From positions 62,001 to 126,000 of the forward strand of contig QXCR01000020.1 of assembly GCA_004380135.1 (NCBI GenBank): a DNA stretch of 64,000 nt. Reading direction: 5' to 3'. The DNA is from Stemphylium vesicarium (taxonomy: Eukaryota; Ascomycota; Dothideomycetes; Pleosporales; Pleosporaceae). How positions within the stretch are numbered: the first letter of the stretch is position 1; every line of letters starts with the position of its first letter. Below are positions 42,553-54,462 of this stretch, in pieces. The position numbers were made by a program, and so were the translations under genes. Under the pieces are notes generated by a model. That model was not told the origin of the DNA and did no database searches. It saw only the letters and a list, made by a program, of their open reading frames with translations.

Positions 42553-44089
42553 GAAGGGTTTGAGTTAAACTGCAAATCGGCTCCTTGGCGTATGACGGCG
42601 TTTACTTGGGTATCGGCTTAGGTGTTTCAACAAAAGGAATCTGGACTGGCATATTCAACAGCTCGTACGATTTTCGAGATTCATGAAGGTATGATAGATG
42701 GTGTGTGTGATGATGATGATGATGAGAAGGAGTGGTGTATATATCAATCGCTCCATCCAAAGAGCTCTTTTCTGCGACGCAGCATTCCACTTTGCTTGTA
42801 GTTGTCCAGCTGGACGTTGATCTGACTGTTGCTTGAACAGTAATCAACCAGGACCAAACTCTTCGTTCCACTCCCTACTATGTCTCCCATCCGACTGAGA
42901 TTCTCTTGCGTGTCTGGTGGAATGCAGAGTCATTGCCAGCATTTGCACGCGCTGTGTGCAAGGACGATTAGGAAGCGAAAAGTTCCGCAGCGTTAGGAAT
43001 GGGGTAGTCATGTACTGCGCGAGTGATTTTAGCGAATAAACAAGATGCAGTCGGCTCGTAGAGGCTGTCGTTGTCGTTGTCGTTGGGTGGCCATGACTGG
43101 CAAATGGTTGAAGTGATGTAGAAGGCGCGTATGGTAGTTGATACGATGAAAAAACTGAAAATGATGGAACTCCATGTTCAAGAGCGGGTAACGGTTGAAC
43201 AGTGGTAACGGGGTTGGTTGCCGATCATGCCATCCACCCCTCGAACCATGATCTCGACGCGAGAGTTGACTGCGAGGCCAGCAAGGGTATTGTGCATCTC
43301 CACCCAGTAAGGGGCCAAATACAGCAGTCGTGTGCCGTCGGGAATGTCGTGGCGGGCGTTGAAAGGGTTTAAGACACAAGGAACATATCTCTGTCCTCTT
43401 TGTGTGATTGAACAAACACAATTCACGTTTGAACGTGGAGCTTTCGTCTTCACTAGTGTGCCAAAAGCACACGGTACTCAGAAATTTTCAACAATCTGTC
43501 TTCCATAAACTCTCTGTATTTGTCCAGCTTGGTGATGCAGGCAGAAGGTCTTGAACATTTTCGAGATACTTCTAGCCACCCGTGTATAGCGTTACGTACA
43601 ACTTCGAGCGAAAGAAGGTATCTGCACAGCAACAGCATCGCTGGTTAACCAGCAATCCTATTAATGACCAGTTGGACAACTACATGTCCGGTGGATGAGG
43701 TGGAAGGGCACGCAACTTACCTCGTCGACTATTCCAAGAAAGAAAAAACATAGGAAGGAGAGGAGAGATGGGGTTTGCAGCACCTAGCTTGCCCATCTCA
43801 TTTCGCTCTGTCATCGCTCGGATGACAAAGTGGGTTCTGTCAAGGTGAGAGCAGTGCTGAGGAAGGCGCATTGTATCTGCTACACTCAACGATCACAACA
43901 GACAACACAACGATTTTGAATGTCGCGAGGATTAGCGGACTACACGGCCAAAATGGCTGAGAGTAAAAAAGGGGATTTACTGGAACATCTTTGGTGAAAG
44001 CTCCGATGTGGAGCAATTGCGCATTTTGTAATTGTCAACTCTGAAGAAAAAAACATAAAGGTTACATGTTTACAACTACGACTTCATGT
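42553..44089. other. about 1.5 kb, no firm gene
   Basis: The left part is SHMT 3' flank with a short TGATGATGATGATGATG run near 42710. Between about 43180 and 43890 the minus strand has several open pieces (for example 43889-43680, 43638-43453 and 43453-43178) with plausible splice signals between them, but no combination gave one continuous protein with recognisable features. I do not call a gene; it may be a fast-evolving or decayed one. Confidence 0.4.
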
Positions 44090-45369
44090 CTAAACAGACT
44101 GCCACGAGACGCTAAAAGTAGCAGAGTGGTCACCACCCGCATACACAGTCTGCTGCGTACTTCCCGACGCCACCTTGTCCGCGCTCCAATTGGCGTTTCC
44201 GCCCGCTGCAAGGTTTCCATCAGCATTGGTGAAACCCGTCGCACTGCTCACGCTGTCACCGCACGAGAGCGCGCCACCAACGATACCGCACTTGCCCTTG
44301 GAGCTGCTCAGAGTGAAACCGTCGTCGACCTCGGTAGCGGAGAAAGTAGCACATGTACCAGTTGCATACCACGTTCCTTTGCTGATGATGCAGCCTTTCT
44401 TCGCGCCATTGACGAGCACGTTAAGGTATCCCTTTCCGCTGAAGGGCGTTCCTGGTGCGGACGTGGGCGCGGGTCCACTGCCGGCGGTTGTGGTGGTGCT
44501 GGGGGGAGACGAACCACCGTTCTTGGGGAGGTACTTGATACCGGAAGTAGGGCAAGTGGATTTAGTGCCATCGGGGTCCGAGGGGACGAATTGGCCCGTC
44601 TGAAGGCTACCGCGGACATCGTAGTGGTACCATATTTCGTTCAGCGCGCCGGAGCGGCAACCGAGTGTGACTTCAACGTCTGGGCGCTTGGCCTGGATGG
44701 CCTTTTGAATGGCGTCAAAGGTGTAGGTTTTGCTTGTGCTGGGCGTGATGCCGGCGTCGCTGAGCCACTGGTAGCTCGGAAGTGTTTTGAAGAGGTCAAC
44801 CGTTTTCTGGAAGAAGTCGACGACTTCCTCGGTCGCCTTGTGGTCGTCGTAGCATTCGGGCTCGAGCGTTGAGATACACGTGCCGTGCTTGGCCCACTCG
44901 TGGTACCAGAAGGATTCGTCGTCGCCGTTGTAGTCTTTCCAGTATGTGCCCATGTAGGAGAGGAGGTCGGTGGCGCCGAACGAGTTGAGGATGGCGCTAA
45001 TGTTGGAGTAGGCGCGCGACGAGTCGCAGTTTGCGTCGTAGGTGCCATCGCAGCGGTCGGGCCTGGATATGAAATTAGTATGGGTATGTTTTTTAATCAT
45101 GGGGGAAACCGCTCAACGTACCATAGGCCGTGAATGGTCCAGCTATCATCTGGACCAGTGGCTGGCGAAGTATCCCAAAACTGCGTCTGGAGAAGCTGTC
45201 CACCTGGCGCATTGAAACAACATAGGTTCTCGACAGCGGTGGTGTTGTGGCAGCTCAACTGGGCATTGGGACAACTCTGGGTAAAGTCGCCCATGACGCG
45301 GCCGCCGCTACCAAGGATGACTTGGGCGCCTCCAACGGCGAATTTGCTAAGTGTCCTGAGAGAAGGCAT
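44090..45369 (-). CDS. ribonuclease T2-family RNase
   Basis: An acid endoribonuclease of the secreted/vacuolar T2 class. Exons 45369-45122 and 45062-44090, with a 59-bp intron, encode 406 residues. Both catalytic segments are present: WTIHGLWPD (split by the intron at the Trp codon) and FWYHEWAKHGTC. Cys residues of the fold are visible (CPNAQLSCHN, NLCCFNAPGG). After the catalytic domain (to about 265) comes a Ser/Thr/Pro/Gly linker, then a C-terminal domain of about 120 residues (KGYLNVLVNGAKKGCIISKGTW...) found in fungal Rny1-like enzymes. The N-terminus after Met (PSLRTLSKFAVGGAQVILG) is only a weak signal peptide. An in-frame ATG at 45465 would add 32 residues, so the start is uncertain. 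Confidence 0.9.
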
Positions 45370-47013
45370 GGCTGGTGATTCTGGTACCATGTTTGCAGAG
45401 GCAGCCGCTGCATTATGTACCCCATCCCTCGCCGCCTCTAACAGGGAATCTAGCATGACGGGCATATTTCCCCCCGTGTCTCCCTCTCCTTCTACTACTG
45501 GCAAGGACGGAGCAAGATAGTCTGGCGCGGTGCAACGAAGCTACACAAGCTTTCTCGCGGGTCGATCCTCCCGTAACGGCAGCTCTGATTCCACGTCTTC
45601 ACGTTGCTATCGCTGATTCGCAGGCCGCGAATACACTGTGCCTCAAAGCGGAAGGTCGGTCCTCTAGTCTACTCGGTCGCCGCCGAGATACAGCGTATAG
45701 CAGGGAGCGATGACGGGTCCACGGAGAAGCCGAGAGGGCGTTTGAGCGAATCGACTGGTTGGAAGATGTAAAATGGTACTATAACAAAGGCCCGGGGATG
45801 GGGGGCTGGGGGGGAATGATGGGTGTTTATGTTGGATGAAAGGATCAACGGACGCGACCACTCATGGCGCAGATCCAGGCATCACGCTGAGCGAGGTCAC
45901 GCAGGCACTGCCGGAGTGGATGCAGGGCCGTGTTTCGAGGCATGATGGTGATCTGCTGCTTGAGGACCAGTCAGATGGCGTCTCACGGCGATGGGTGATG
46001 GGGGCACGTGTGACGGTGCCTGGGCGATAAGACGACGATTGCCAGCGCGATTCCAGGGGTTGGACCCTGACGTGAGGCTTATCGGCATCTGCGCTAACCC
46101 CGATGAAACCAGGGTGGGATCGCTCGGCGTCGTCCGACTTCGGGGCCCCGGATGTCTCATGGCGCCCTCGCCATCCTGATCTTTCATCGTGGTTCCTTGG
46201 ACATCTATTTTCGCATCGTGAAGAAGGCTTTATATGGTGCCTTGGGTGTCTTCACAACGTAGCGAGTGACAACTCTTAGCAAGCCCTGCTAATGACGGGC
46301 TTCTTTCTTTTGGAGAGCTAGCTCCCAATAGCTTATCATGAACTGCTTTTACGCCTTCGCTGCCCTGGACACAGGCGACGCCTGAAGAAGTGAAGATTTT
46401 ATGGCGACAGTGTTTCAGAGTGGTTGTATGAGCAGTAGATGATTGTGTAATCAGGGCGCAATGAATGTCAGTTCTATGGCGACGCCTAATCCCAACCAGG
46501 AGGTCGGATGTTGAAGCTTGCAAGTGCGTAAAACGTAGAAGCGGGGCGCCATCAAAATGTGGTCATATTGTAGACTCATACAACTGAAGTGCTGCGTAGT
46601 AGCGCATCACAGGACGTTGGAACGACGTGTTCTTTAATTCGATGCCCGCTTTCCATTGACAAGAATTAATATGGATGGCTAAGCAGAGCTGGACAGCTAC
46701 AATGGTTTATCGAGCAAATGCACAACAATATTCGTCTGGCAATCATGTTCTTGGTAGGAATTTTTACATACAATAGCTTCCCAGCATATCTACACAAGCT
46801 GAAAACTCAGTTTGTACAAAAATAAAACAACACCCAAGATTCACGAAACACTGGAATTTCCGGGTTCTTCCATCAAGCCTTGTTTGCGGAGAATGCAAAA
46901 ACCGAAGCGCAGTCGTGGTGGCTTGATAGTATACTCATATATCTCTTCCTCTACCGCTTTTTTCCCCTGGACGCATACGACGATAAAGCAACGATCGCGG
47001 ATATTACAAAACC
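45370..47013. other. about 1.6 kb, no gene recognised
   Basis: Divergent spacer between the RNase T2 and BTB genes. Open frames here are short (up to about 97 codons), overlap on both strands and show no conserved motif. Confidence 0.45.
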
Positions 47014-48063
47014 ATGAGCGAAGGTAGCTTCATAGAAGAGGCGGCAGGGCGATTTGGAAGGCATTCGTATAAGTTTTCCACCAATGCAGCTAGAACCACG
47101 CACGAGACCAGCCCAACACCCAGCAGCGATGTTGTAGAGTATAGCAGGAGTCCGCAAGACGAGCAGCCTCCTAAGGAAGCGCCCCGTCGCAAATCATCCC
47201 TCGTCTCGAGGAGTTTTCACTTTGGAACATCTCGGCCATTACCACCCGATTTTACTGGTGTTGGATCGGTGGCAGAACCCAGGTGCAACTTCACCGTGCC
47301 GTCATCCGGTGGCCTTTTCGCTCCGTCACAGGCACGGCAGGATGAGCCCGAGCGTGGTCTATTTAGAGTCAATGCCCCAACAGTAGAGGCACCAAAATGG
47401 CTCTTTTCGCAGCAGCACGAAGTCCGCGTACCACCTAGAAAGGCTGTAGACTTCGGGCGCACATTTGTGCTAGTCAAGGTGGGCAAATACGAGGCGCAAA
47501 AAACCTTTGCTCTACACGAGAACATTCTGGCTGGAAGGTGTCAACACTTCAAAGACCTTCTCAGCAAGCTCGATGTCCTCGAGAATAACAGCCCGAAGAT
47601 CATCGACCTTCCGGAACATGACCCTAGCGTCTTCACACTCTACGTGCAATTGCTGTACACAGGCCACATCCCCAGCGAGGCTGCACCCTCAGAAGAGCAT
47701 AGTCTTCTATGCAAACTGTACGTCTTTGCGCACAGTATCTTCGACATCAATGTGCAAAACGCGGCGCTTGATGCCGTACATGCGATGGCCACAGCGCTCT
47801 TCTCCTCACCAGAAACCCAACTTCCCCATTCTGAGCATGTCAAAATCATCTACAAGGGTACGACGGGTCCATGTGGTGCTAGGCGACTGATGGTCGATCT
47901 GTACACGGGTCGGGCGAACGAGGATCTGTTCAACAACGCCAATGATTTTCCAGCGGAGTTCATGAGCGAACTCGCGGTAAGTCTGCTGGGAGTCCGGAAG
48001 GAAGTCTTCGTGGGTGTCGTGAGGCCGAAGAAGGAATATCACGAGGGAAACATGGTGCGCTAG
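47014..48063 (+). CDS. BTB/POZ-domain protein
   Basis: A single-exon gene of 349 residues. The N-terminal 145 residues are Ser/Pro/Arg-rich (for example KEAPRRKSSLVSRSFHFG) and likely disordered. From about residue 150 a BTB/POZ fold is visible: VLVKVGKYEAQKTFALHENILAGRCQHFKDLLSK, then IDLPEHDPSVFTLYVQLLYTGHIP and LLCKLYVFAHSIFDINVQNAALDAV. The order (strand pair, helix with HE/Cys-x-x-F, then the V/F-x-x-x-x-x-LYTG helix) is typical of the many fungal BTB proteins that may act as Cullin-3 adaptors. I do not recognise a named orthologue. No nearby partner gene hints at its role. Confidence 0.85.
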   Translation: MSEGSFIEEAAGRFGRHSYKFSTNAARTTHETSPTPSSDVVEYSRSPQDEQPPKEAPRRKSSLVSRSFHFGTSRPLPPDFTGVGSVAEPRCNFTVPSSGGLFAPSQARQDEPERGLFRVNAPTVEAPKWLFSQQHEVRVPPRKAVDFGRTFVLVKVGKYEAQKTFALHENILAGRCQHFKDLLSKLDVLENNSPKIIDLPEHDPSVFTLYVQLLYTGHIPSEAAPSEEHSLLCKLYVFAHSIFDINVQNAALDAVHAMATALFSSPETQLPHSEHVKIIYKGTTGPCGARRLMVDLYTGRANEDLFNNANDFPAEFMSELAVSLLGVRKEVFVGVVRPKKEYHEGNMVR

Positions 48064-49244
48064 ATGAACGTGTGTTGTAGCTGTTCTGGGTTGGTCGGGA
48101 GGCTGGGTACGGGTGCTCCAGCTCAGGCTACATTAGCAGCTCGCGTCTGAGCATTCCAAGCTGATGGTCAAACTTTGTACCAAACTCCGGAGCATACAGA
48201 TACGAATACGATGGCACAGTGTTGGCTCTTGCAATGCCATGACGCATACCAAAGAATATAGGTGTGTTCGATGCAGGTTTGGTTTCCAACAGCGAGGCCG
48301 TGCTGGTGCGCATAGAATTGGGCGCTGGTTCAGGGAGCTGTAGATTCCATCTTGAGGCAGTATTAAACATTGTTGAGAAGGCTTCGAACGCAAAGATACT
48401 ATCGCAAAGCGTGCCCTATCTTCTGCGTCGCATGAACTGTATCTATATAGCTGTGAAAATGCATCTGTGAATTGTGTCAACTTTAGGTAAGAACCGAGGA
48501 TGCCGTCGTGGCGAGAAGCTACAGTATACGCCCAGTCCCCTTCCTCTAGGCAGTCCTGGAGTGTTGAAGCCGAAGAACACGAGAAATGACAACAAGTGCT
48601 GTACATCGCATCGTGTTCACGCCCGAATGATGCGGTCAAGGATTCCTCGGTCATGCAATCTATTCCTGTCAACATTGGCCGAGGATACGGCGAGCAAATA
48701 GGATCGTGCCGGTGCGTGGGCCGAGACCAAAATGGCAACAAGCCTAGCCAGCCACAGTTAGGCTTGTTCTGCTCGGCCCGTCCATTTGGCCACCGGAACG
48801 TCACCGCCTGGAATTCTGATTCGATTATCATGTAACTGCATGACGAGACCCCACACCCGCACGCACAGAAAGTAGAAGAAACAGCCCTATACGACCCTGA
48901 GCTTCAATGCCGGCTGTGGCGCACCTCGTTTACCACGCCCAAAATATGGGGACGATGGAAGTTTCTATGGACTAGTGCTCGTGTTCAGAGCGGATGTGAC
49001 CTCATGGAGTGCCATTGATGGGCCCGGCCGAGGACACCAGCCTCATCTCGCCTTTGTAGCGTACACCACGCATAGAGACTGCGGTCGAGCTAGAACGACG
49101 CTGCTGTGTATATAACTGCAGGTCGGGCGTCCCATTTACTGATCATTATCCAACTCAAACATCTCCACAGAACTACAACTACAACTACGACTCCACTATC
49201 TTAATCACTTAATCGATTAATCAACACCAACACCAATCATCACC
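48064..49244. other. intergenic; a possible unassigned minus-strand frame
   Basis: Contains a 232-codon minus-strand open frame from ATG 48831 to 48133 and an overlapping 80-codon frame 48370-48128 with a more protein-like composition. Neither shows a recognised domain, so no gene is called. The right part is the phiA promoter and leader; the leader has a CAACTACAACTACAACTAC repeat near 49171-49190. Confidence 0.4.
49109..49115 (+). promoter_or_regulatory. TATA box of phiA
   Basis: TATATAA about 130 bp upstream of the phiA start codon, in the right orientation, followed by a CA-rich, uninterrupted leader. This suits a strongly expressed cell-wall protein gene. Confidence 0.6.
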
Positions 49245-49829
49245 ATGAAGTTCACCACTGCTGCCATTGCCGCCACCGCCGGTGCTCTCGTTGCCGCTTC
49301 TCCTTGCAAGCCTGTCTCCGAAAAGATCAACGATGGCGATGTCTTCCGCGTCATGACCATCCGCTCAGGCTCCGACTTCCAGTACGCATCTCTGCAAGCC
49401 GCCAACCGCGGCCTCATCATCGGCGCCTCTGCTCAAAACGCCTCCTGCGGCCCCGAGCCCCACGAGTACGCCGAGTTCCAGCTCAACAACGGCTCTCTGT
49501 ACCTCTACACTGCGAACCCACCCCAGCAAATGTTCGTGGACAGGTCCGGCATGGGCCAGGGCCTCATCCAGTACACCACTGGCGTTGAGCCGCTCGTTAA
49601 GAACGGTGAGCGCCAGGGCTTCACCATCGACGACGACATGAACCTCGTCTTCCGTGACCAGACTGGTCAGGACATTGGCTTCCAGGCTTGCAGTCCTGCC
49701 CTTGGTGCCAAGTACTCTGTCTGGCTCGACAGCGTCACCAACCCCGCTGGCTACAAGGACTGCCTTGGCTTCATTGCCCGTGCGCAGAAGTCTCAGGACC
49801 CTGTCAAGTGCCTCTACACCAACGAGTAA
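49245..49829 (+). CDS. phiA: cell wall protein PhiA
   Basis: A single-exon gene of 194 residues. The first 18-20 residues (MKFTTAAIAATAGALVAASP) are a clear secretion signal. The mature part, beginning around CKPVSEKINDGDVFRVMTIRSG, matches the PhiA family of Aspergillus. It continues through GDVFRVM, ASLQAANRGLIIGASAQNASC and QQMFVDRSGMGQGLIQYTTG to a C-terminal half with Cys residues (FQACSPALGAKYSVWLDS; GYKDCLGFIARA; VKCLYTNE). There is one likely N-glycosylation site per NAS and NGS motif. PhiA is needed for phialide and conidium development in Aspergillus nidulans, and the family includes fungal allergens. Strong codon bias (C-ending), TATA box and CA-rich leader all suggest high expression. 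Confidence 0.9.
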   Translation: MKFTTAAIAATAGALVAASPCKPVSEKINDGDVFRVMTIRSGSDFQYASLQAANRGLIIGASAQNASCGPEPHEYAEFQLNNGSLYLYTANPPQQMFVDRSGMGQGLIQYTTGVEPLVKNGERQGFTIDDDMNLVFRDQTGQDIGFQACSPALGAKYSVWLDSVTNPAGYKDCLGFIARAQKSQDPVKCLYTNE

Positions 49830-52174
49830 ACGGATCATTTGGGGAACACTGGAGGGTTGGAGTAATGATTGATCTTTCGAGCGTAATGTGTGTATATATT
49901 GGCATTTGTATTTTTTCCTTGTAAATATAACAGACGAACAAATATATTTATGACCTTTCACTATACCTTTTTCAACCGGTTTTGCAAGTGACACTCCATT
50001 CTGTCTGTGATGAATTCGCCCTAATCGGAAGCAGAGTCGCTGCCCATCTCTCGCATCTTGGAACCATCCGCTTTGCAATACATTCTCACTATGGTAAAGT
50101 GAGAAGACAAACACCATGGCGCAAAAATACAATCAGCGCAGTGGCAGTCCCGCATAACATACTCTCTCATACCCGTGTTCGGCACGGTTAAACCCATCCA
50201 ATCTAATCTAATCGCGTCCCGAGATTTTTCCTAGAGAGCCAATTGAGGTCGATCCCGAGATGCACTAGCCGTATGGAGACGACCATCGACGACGACGAGG
50301 TCCATCTGCAGGGCATGTGTTCGACCTCTTTGGGTCATCGCGTCCATGACAGCTACCATTGAGCTTGGCGAAGGGAATTGGAAGCAAAGAGGTTATGCTT
50401 TGTGCTACGGAAGCGAAAAAACCAGGCGACTGGAGGGCAGTCGCATCGTGGTGTCTCTCAGGGGCATGGATGGTCGCGAACGGTTGAACGCGCTGAGGGA
50501 ACGGTGAAGACATAAAGATTATGGATATGAAAACGGAAACAACGAAACGGAGGGTTCTAGATCTATGCATCTGAGGTATATCTTGCGTAGTGTGCGGTGG
50601 TGGGCATGAGGACGGTCTAGACTCTCGCTAATGTCCAAGCCTTTTCACATAGTGTGATGTTGAGATTCTCTCCGTCGAGCGCAGACCGATGCTCATCTCT
50701 TCAGTGCGCCTGAACTGTCTCGAAGCATATTGCTGATATTTCTTCGTTGTTCTCGCAGATGTACATTTGCTAGGCCAATGGCCAGATATTGGCTGCAAGC
50801 GGCGGCTGCTTGGATCGTTGGCGACCTTTGCGAAAACCGCGTCCCGCAGTGGACTGATCAACACTCGGTTTTTATGTACTCTTCATTCATGGTGAGCAGG
50901 CAAAGCGCGAACATGGCTTCCGATAACCAAGGTGCTAGCAAGTCTTTGTCCTCAAGCGTTGCACGTTGCGTATTCTTGTTGAGGCGTGTCAAATACGTAG
51001 CCCCCGCCAGCAATCGCAAGACTGGAACGCGTAGGGTCCACGAAGCTATCGCAACGTACCATGAGCTATCAACACAACACGTACAAGAATGTGAGCAGTA
51101 GAAGCGTTTCAAAGGACAATGTTTTCTGTGAAGAAATCGAAGAATGACACCAGTGTTGTGCACGCGGAGTGAGATGGTGCAAACCTACTTCGCGCCCCCT
51201 GGCGCGTGATCGAGCTCCCCACCTGACACAAGAACAAGACACGTCATCGACTTGAGACTATTGTGGAACAACACAGACAGTAAAACGCGCGCAGTTGAAA
51301 TGAGAAGATAGCGCAACAGAAGAAGATGAGTTTGCCAGGTCGAGATGATGTTTTCATTCGTGTTGGGGAAGGAGGAACTGAGTGTCTTCGCGCGCAAGCG
51401 AAACACCACGGATGGGGGCGGAGCACGTCGTGATAGTATCCAAAAACCAGCAAAACCATCGCGAAATGGAACTCTTTTATAGCTGAGAACCTCCAGGCTG
51501 AGAAGATGAAAACATTCTGCCCTAAATGACATAGGAAAGCAAACTGGGAGATGCGTCCCTATACAAGCCGTCGAGGCATACCTGTGCATGTTTGCGCATT
51601 TTTTAACGAAGGCATGTTGATACGCACAAACCTGCTGTCAATGTAGCAGATGACTAGGCGTTAACATTATGATCTGCTGTTGAATGGATAGAGTACAGAT
51701 TGAAAGCGTCTAATGATAGTCATGCTGACAGTCATGGCCTGTGGAGGAAAAGCTTCATGGTGAGAACGACCGTCATAGCGAAGGAAGGAGGGGGGTGAGC
51801 GCGTGCGCTTCCGAACATCAGAGTCGACAAAGCCACGACCAAGCGAACTTGCAGCAGCCGCAACGCGCCCAAGCCGGCAGGCACCCGCAAAACCCCTCTG
51901 AACATCTGGTGATGAGATCAATCTTGGGATCTGAAGCGCTTCCTGAATGGGGGGAGTCGAGCACTAGCGGCGCGTTTTTGTGATCCAGCGGACATGGGCA
52001 GAATCCCAAAATTCTATAAATCGGGCATCCCCCACTTTCACGCGACTCTCTGCCCCAGCGTAGTATCTCTCGGACTTCCAACATCACCACCACGTCTTTA
52101 TCGATTTCAACGTTCGACCTTTCGTTCAAAGCATCAATAACTCTTTTATACTCTTCTTCAATTTAATCGCAACA
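49830..52174. other. about 2.3 kb, no gene recognised, ending in the H1 promoter
   Basis: No conserved frame on either strand. Antisense frames over the phiA 3' end extend into this region but are shadows. The last 160 bases hold the histone H1 promoter and leader. Confidence 0.45.
52015..52020 (+). promoter_or_regulatory. TATA box of histone H1 gene
   Basis: TATAAA (in ATTCTATAAATCGGG) 155 bp upstream of the H1 start codon, at a credible distance given the leader of about 120 bases. Confidence 0.55.
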
Positions 52175-53490
52175 ATGCCTCCCAAGAAGTCCACCACCCC
52201 TTCCAAGGCGAAGACCCCCGCAGCCGCACCGGCCCATGGCTCCTATATCGGTACGTTCTAATCCAACGCAACACCCACGCAGCGCATATGCGTGCGCGTA
52301 TAGTTGCATCGTGATCACTGGATAATACTGACTTTATCTTTTAGACATGGTAAAGGATGCCATCATCAACGTAAGTCTATCACCTCCGGCGCATGGCGCA
52401 TTGCGCATTGCCATTTCTCCCCGCACGGATTGCGACGCCAGCGCATCAGCGCGCAAAACACAACAAGACGTCGCAACACTCTTTAATCCAGTGGACTTGA
52501 TTACTGACGTGCTCTATCTCTACAGCTCAAAGAACGCAATGGATCAAGGTTAGTTCACCCATTCTGAAGTTGTTGCTTTCGCGTCGCGTCATGCTTCCGT
52601 CTCAACACGCCCACCTGAGAGCTCTCGCTGACTTTGCGCCAACAGCCGTCAAGCTATCCAAAAGTACATTCAAGCCAACAACAAGGTCGGCAACCTCACC
52701 GATGCTGCTTTCAGGAGCCATGTCAACCGCGCCATCACCTCTGGTGAGGAGAAGGGTGACTTTGCGCGTCCCAAGGGTAAGTGTCTACCTTCCTGTCGCC
52801 AACAGCGCAACCCCAGGTGTTTGACGCGTCTTGCACACGCGTCTCACCATTGCATTCCATCGCTCAACCTGAACACTACTAACACGTTGCGTAGGCACAT
52901 CTGGCCCAGTAAAGCTAGCTAAGAAGGAGGCTAAGCCTGCCGCTGCCGCTGCCACCAAGAAGTCTGAGCCCAAGGCCGAGAAAAAGACCACTGAAAAGAA
53001 GACCGTCGAGAAGAAGATCGAGAATAAGGCCCCCGCCACCAAGAAGGCCCCCGCCACAGTATGTATTACGCTTATAGTCTTCATGAAACCCTACTGACCC
53101 TCTCTGCAGAAGACCAAGACCACCACAACCAAGGCTGCCGCCCCCAAGAAGACTGGAACAGTCGGTCGCCCCAAGAAGACTGCTACCACCACCACAACTA
53201 CCAAGGCCGCCCCTGCCGCTAAGCCCAAGGCCAACGCCAGCAAGCCTCGCAAGACTGCCGCCGCCGCCGCGAAGCCTGCTGCCTCCAAGCCCGCCGTCGA
53301 GGAGGAGGTATCACGCGTCCTCGGCAAGACCAAGTCTGGCCGCGTCACCAAGAGCAAGGCACCCGCTGCCGCACCCAAGGCAGCAACAAAGAAGGCACCC
53401 GCAGCGAAGAAGGCCGCGGCGCCAAAGAAGGCCACCACACCAAAGAAGAAGGTCACACCCAAGAAGGCCACACCAAAGACTAAGGCATGA
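52175..53490 (+). CDS. linker histone H1
   Basis: Binds linker DNA and the nucleosome dyad in the nucleus. I read six exons, 52175-52250, 52345-52370, 52526-52548, 52646-52776, 52895-53058 and 53110-53490, encoding 266 residues. The globular H15 domain (about 22-87) is assembled from four exons: GSYIDMVKDAIIN, LKERNGSSRQAIQKYIQANN and FRSHVNRAITSGEEKGDFARPKG. Exons 2 and 3 are only 26 and 23 nt. The remaining two thirds are a Lys/Ala/Pro/Thr-rich tail with repeated KKAP and PKKAT units, the DNA-neutralising tail. A GRPKK AT-hook-like motif lies in the tail near 160. Being intron-rich and with an ordinary 3' end, the mRNA is presumably polyadenylated, as for H1 in other filamentous fungi. Confidence 0.94.
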
Positions 53491-54388
53491 GCGCTTTCAG
53501 CCTAACGTCTCTTCTTCGTTCTTGTTGATCTTCTTTCCTTTTAAAGCTACGCCCAGTTGCGCTTTTGCCTCGAAAAGCGCATGCTAGACGTCTTTTCTTC
53601 ACGGATTCCCTTTTGTCTCACAATCAATACAGTCTCTGGGTTCTATAGGCGGAACTAAACAGCGTTTACCACGGGTTGTGGATATATGCGGATACGGGAG
53701 GAAGGTTTTCGCGGTGTTCGTGTCTCTCTGTCTGTACTCTTCTTATGTCGAGTATATCATGTTGGCGGGGCGTTTCGGGCGCCTATGTGTCTCTGTCACA
53801 GCGGATCATGTCTACCATCTTTTTGTTTCTTTTCTTTCTGTTCTTGTTTCTGCGCCTCTCGCCGCGACTGGGCGATTTTTCCGCGGGAGGTAAATAGCTA
53901 TGACGTGATGCTATTCGTCTTGAAGCCAAATGAAAACCAACAACACTTCAATTACGCGTCTTTTCTTATGTGACTATGCTTGTGAAGTGCTTGGAATCAA
54001 TTGCTGGAGCAATGATCGTTCACCTATGCGCGAAATAAATCTACGTGCAATTCGCGACGCGTTGTTTTGATCCGACGCGTGAAAAGTACGATTCTCGTGA
54101 TGAGGCACACCCACTTGAGAAGATATGGCACGATAAGATAAGAGATGGTTGGAAATCCTGGATTCCGATATTTCTCCCCGCGTGGGGAGTATGCCTTCAA
54201 TAATTCGGCAACGACGGCATCTACATACACGCTTGACTGAGATGTAGCAGCCGTGGCGCTCGATACTCTGCACATGATGCGAATCAAAGGTGTTGGACAG
54301 GGCTGGTGGTGATTCTGGGTTAAAGGTGATGCATACATCTCGAGAGCTATCGACTGCTTCTCTACCGCGTACAAAGGAACACTATCCA

Positions 54389-54462
<74 letters not shown>

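Noticed and set aside
49365..50132. 255-codon minus-strand open frame
   Set aside because: Antisense to phiA; Val/Leu/Glu-rich shadow produced by the strong codon bias of the sense gene.
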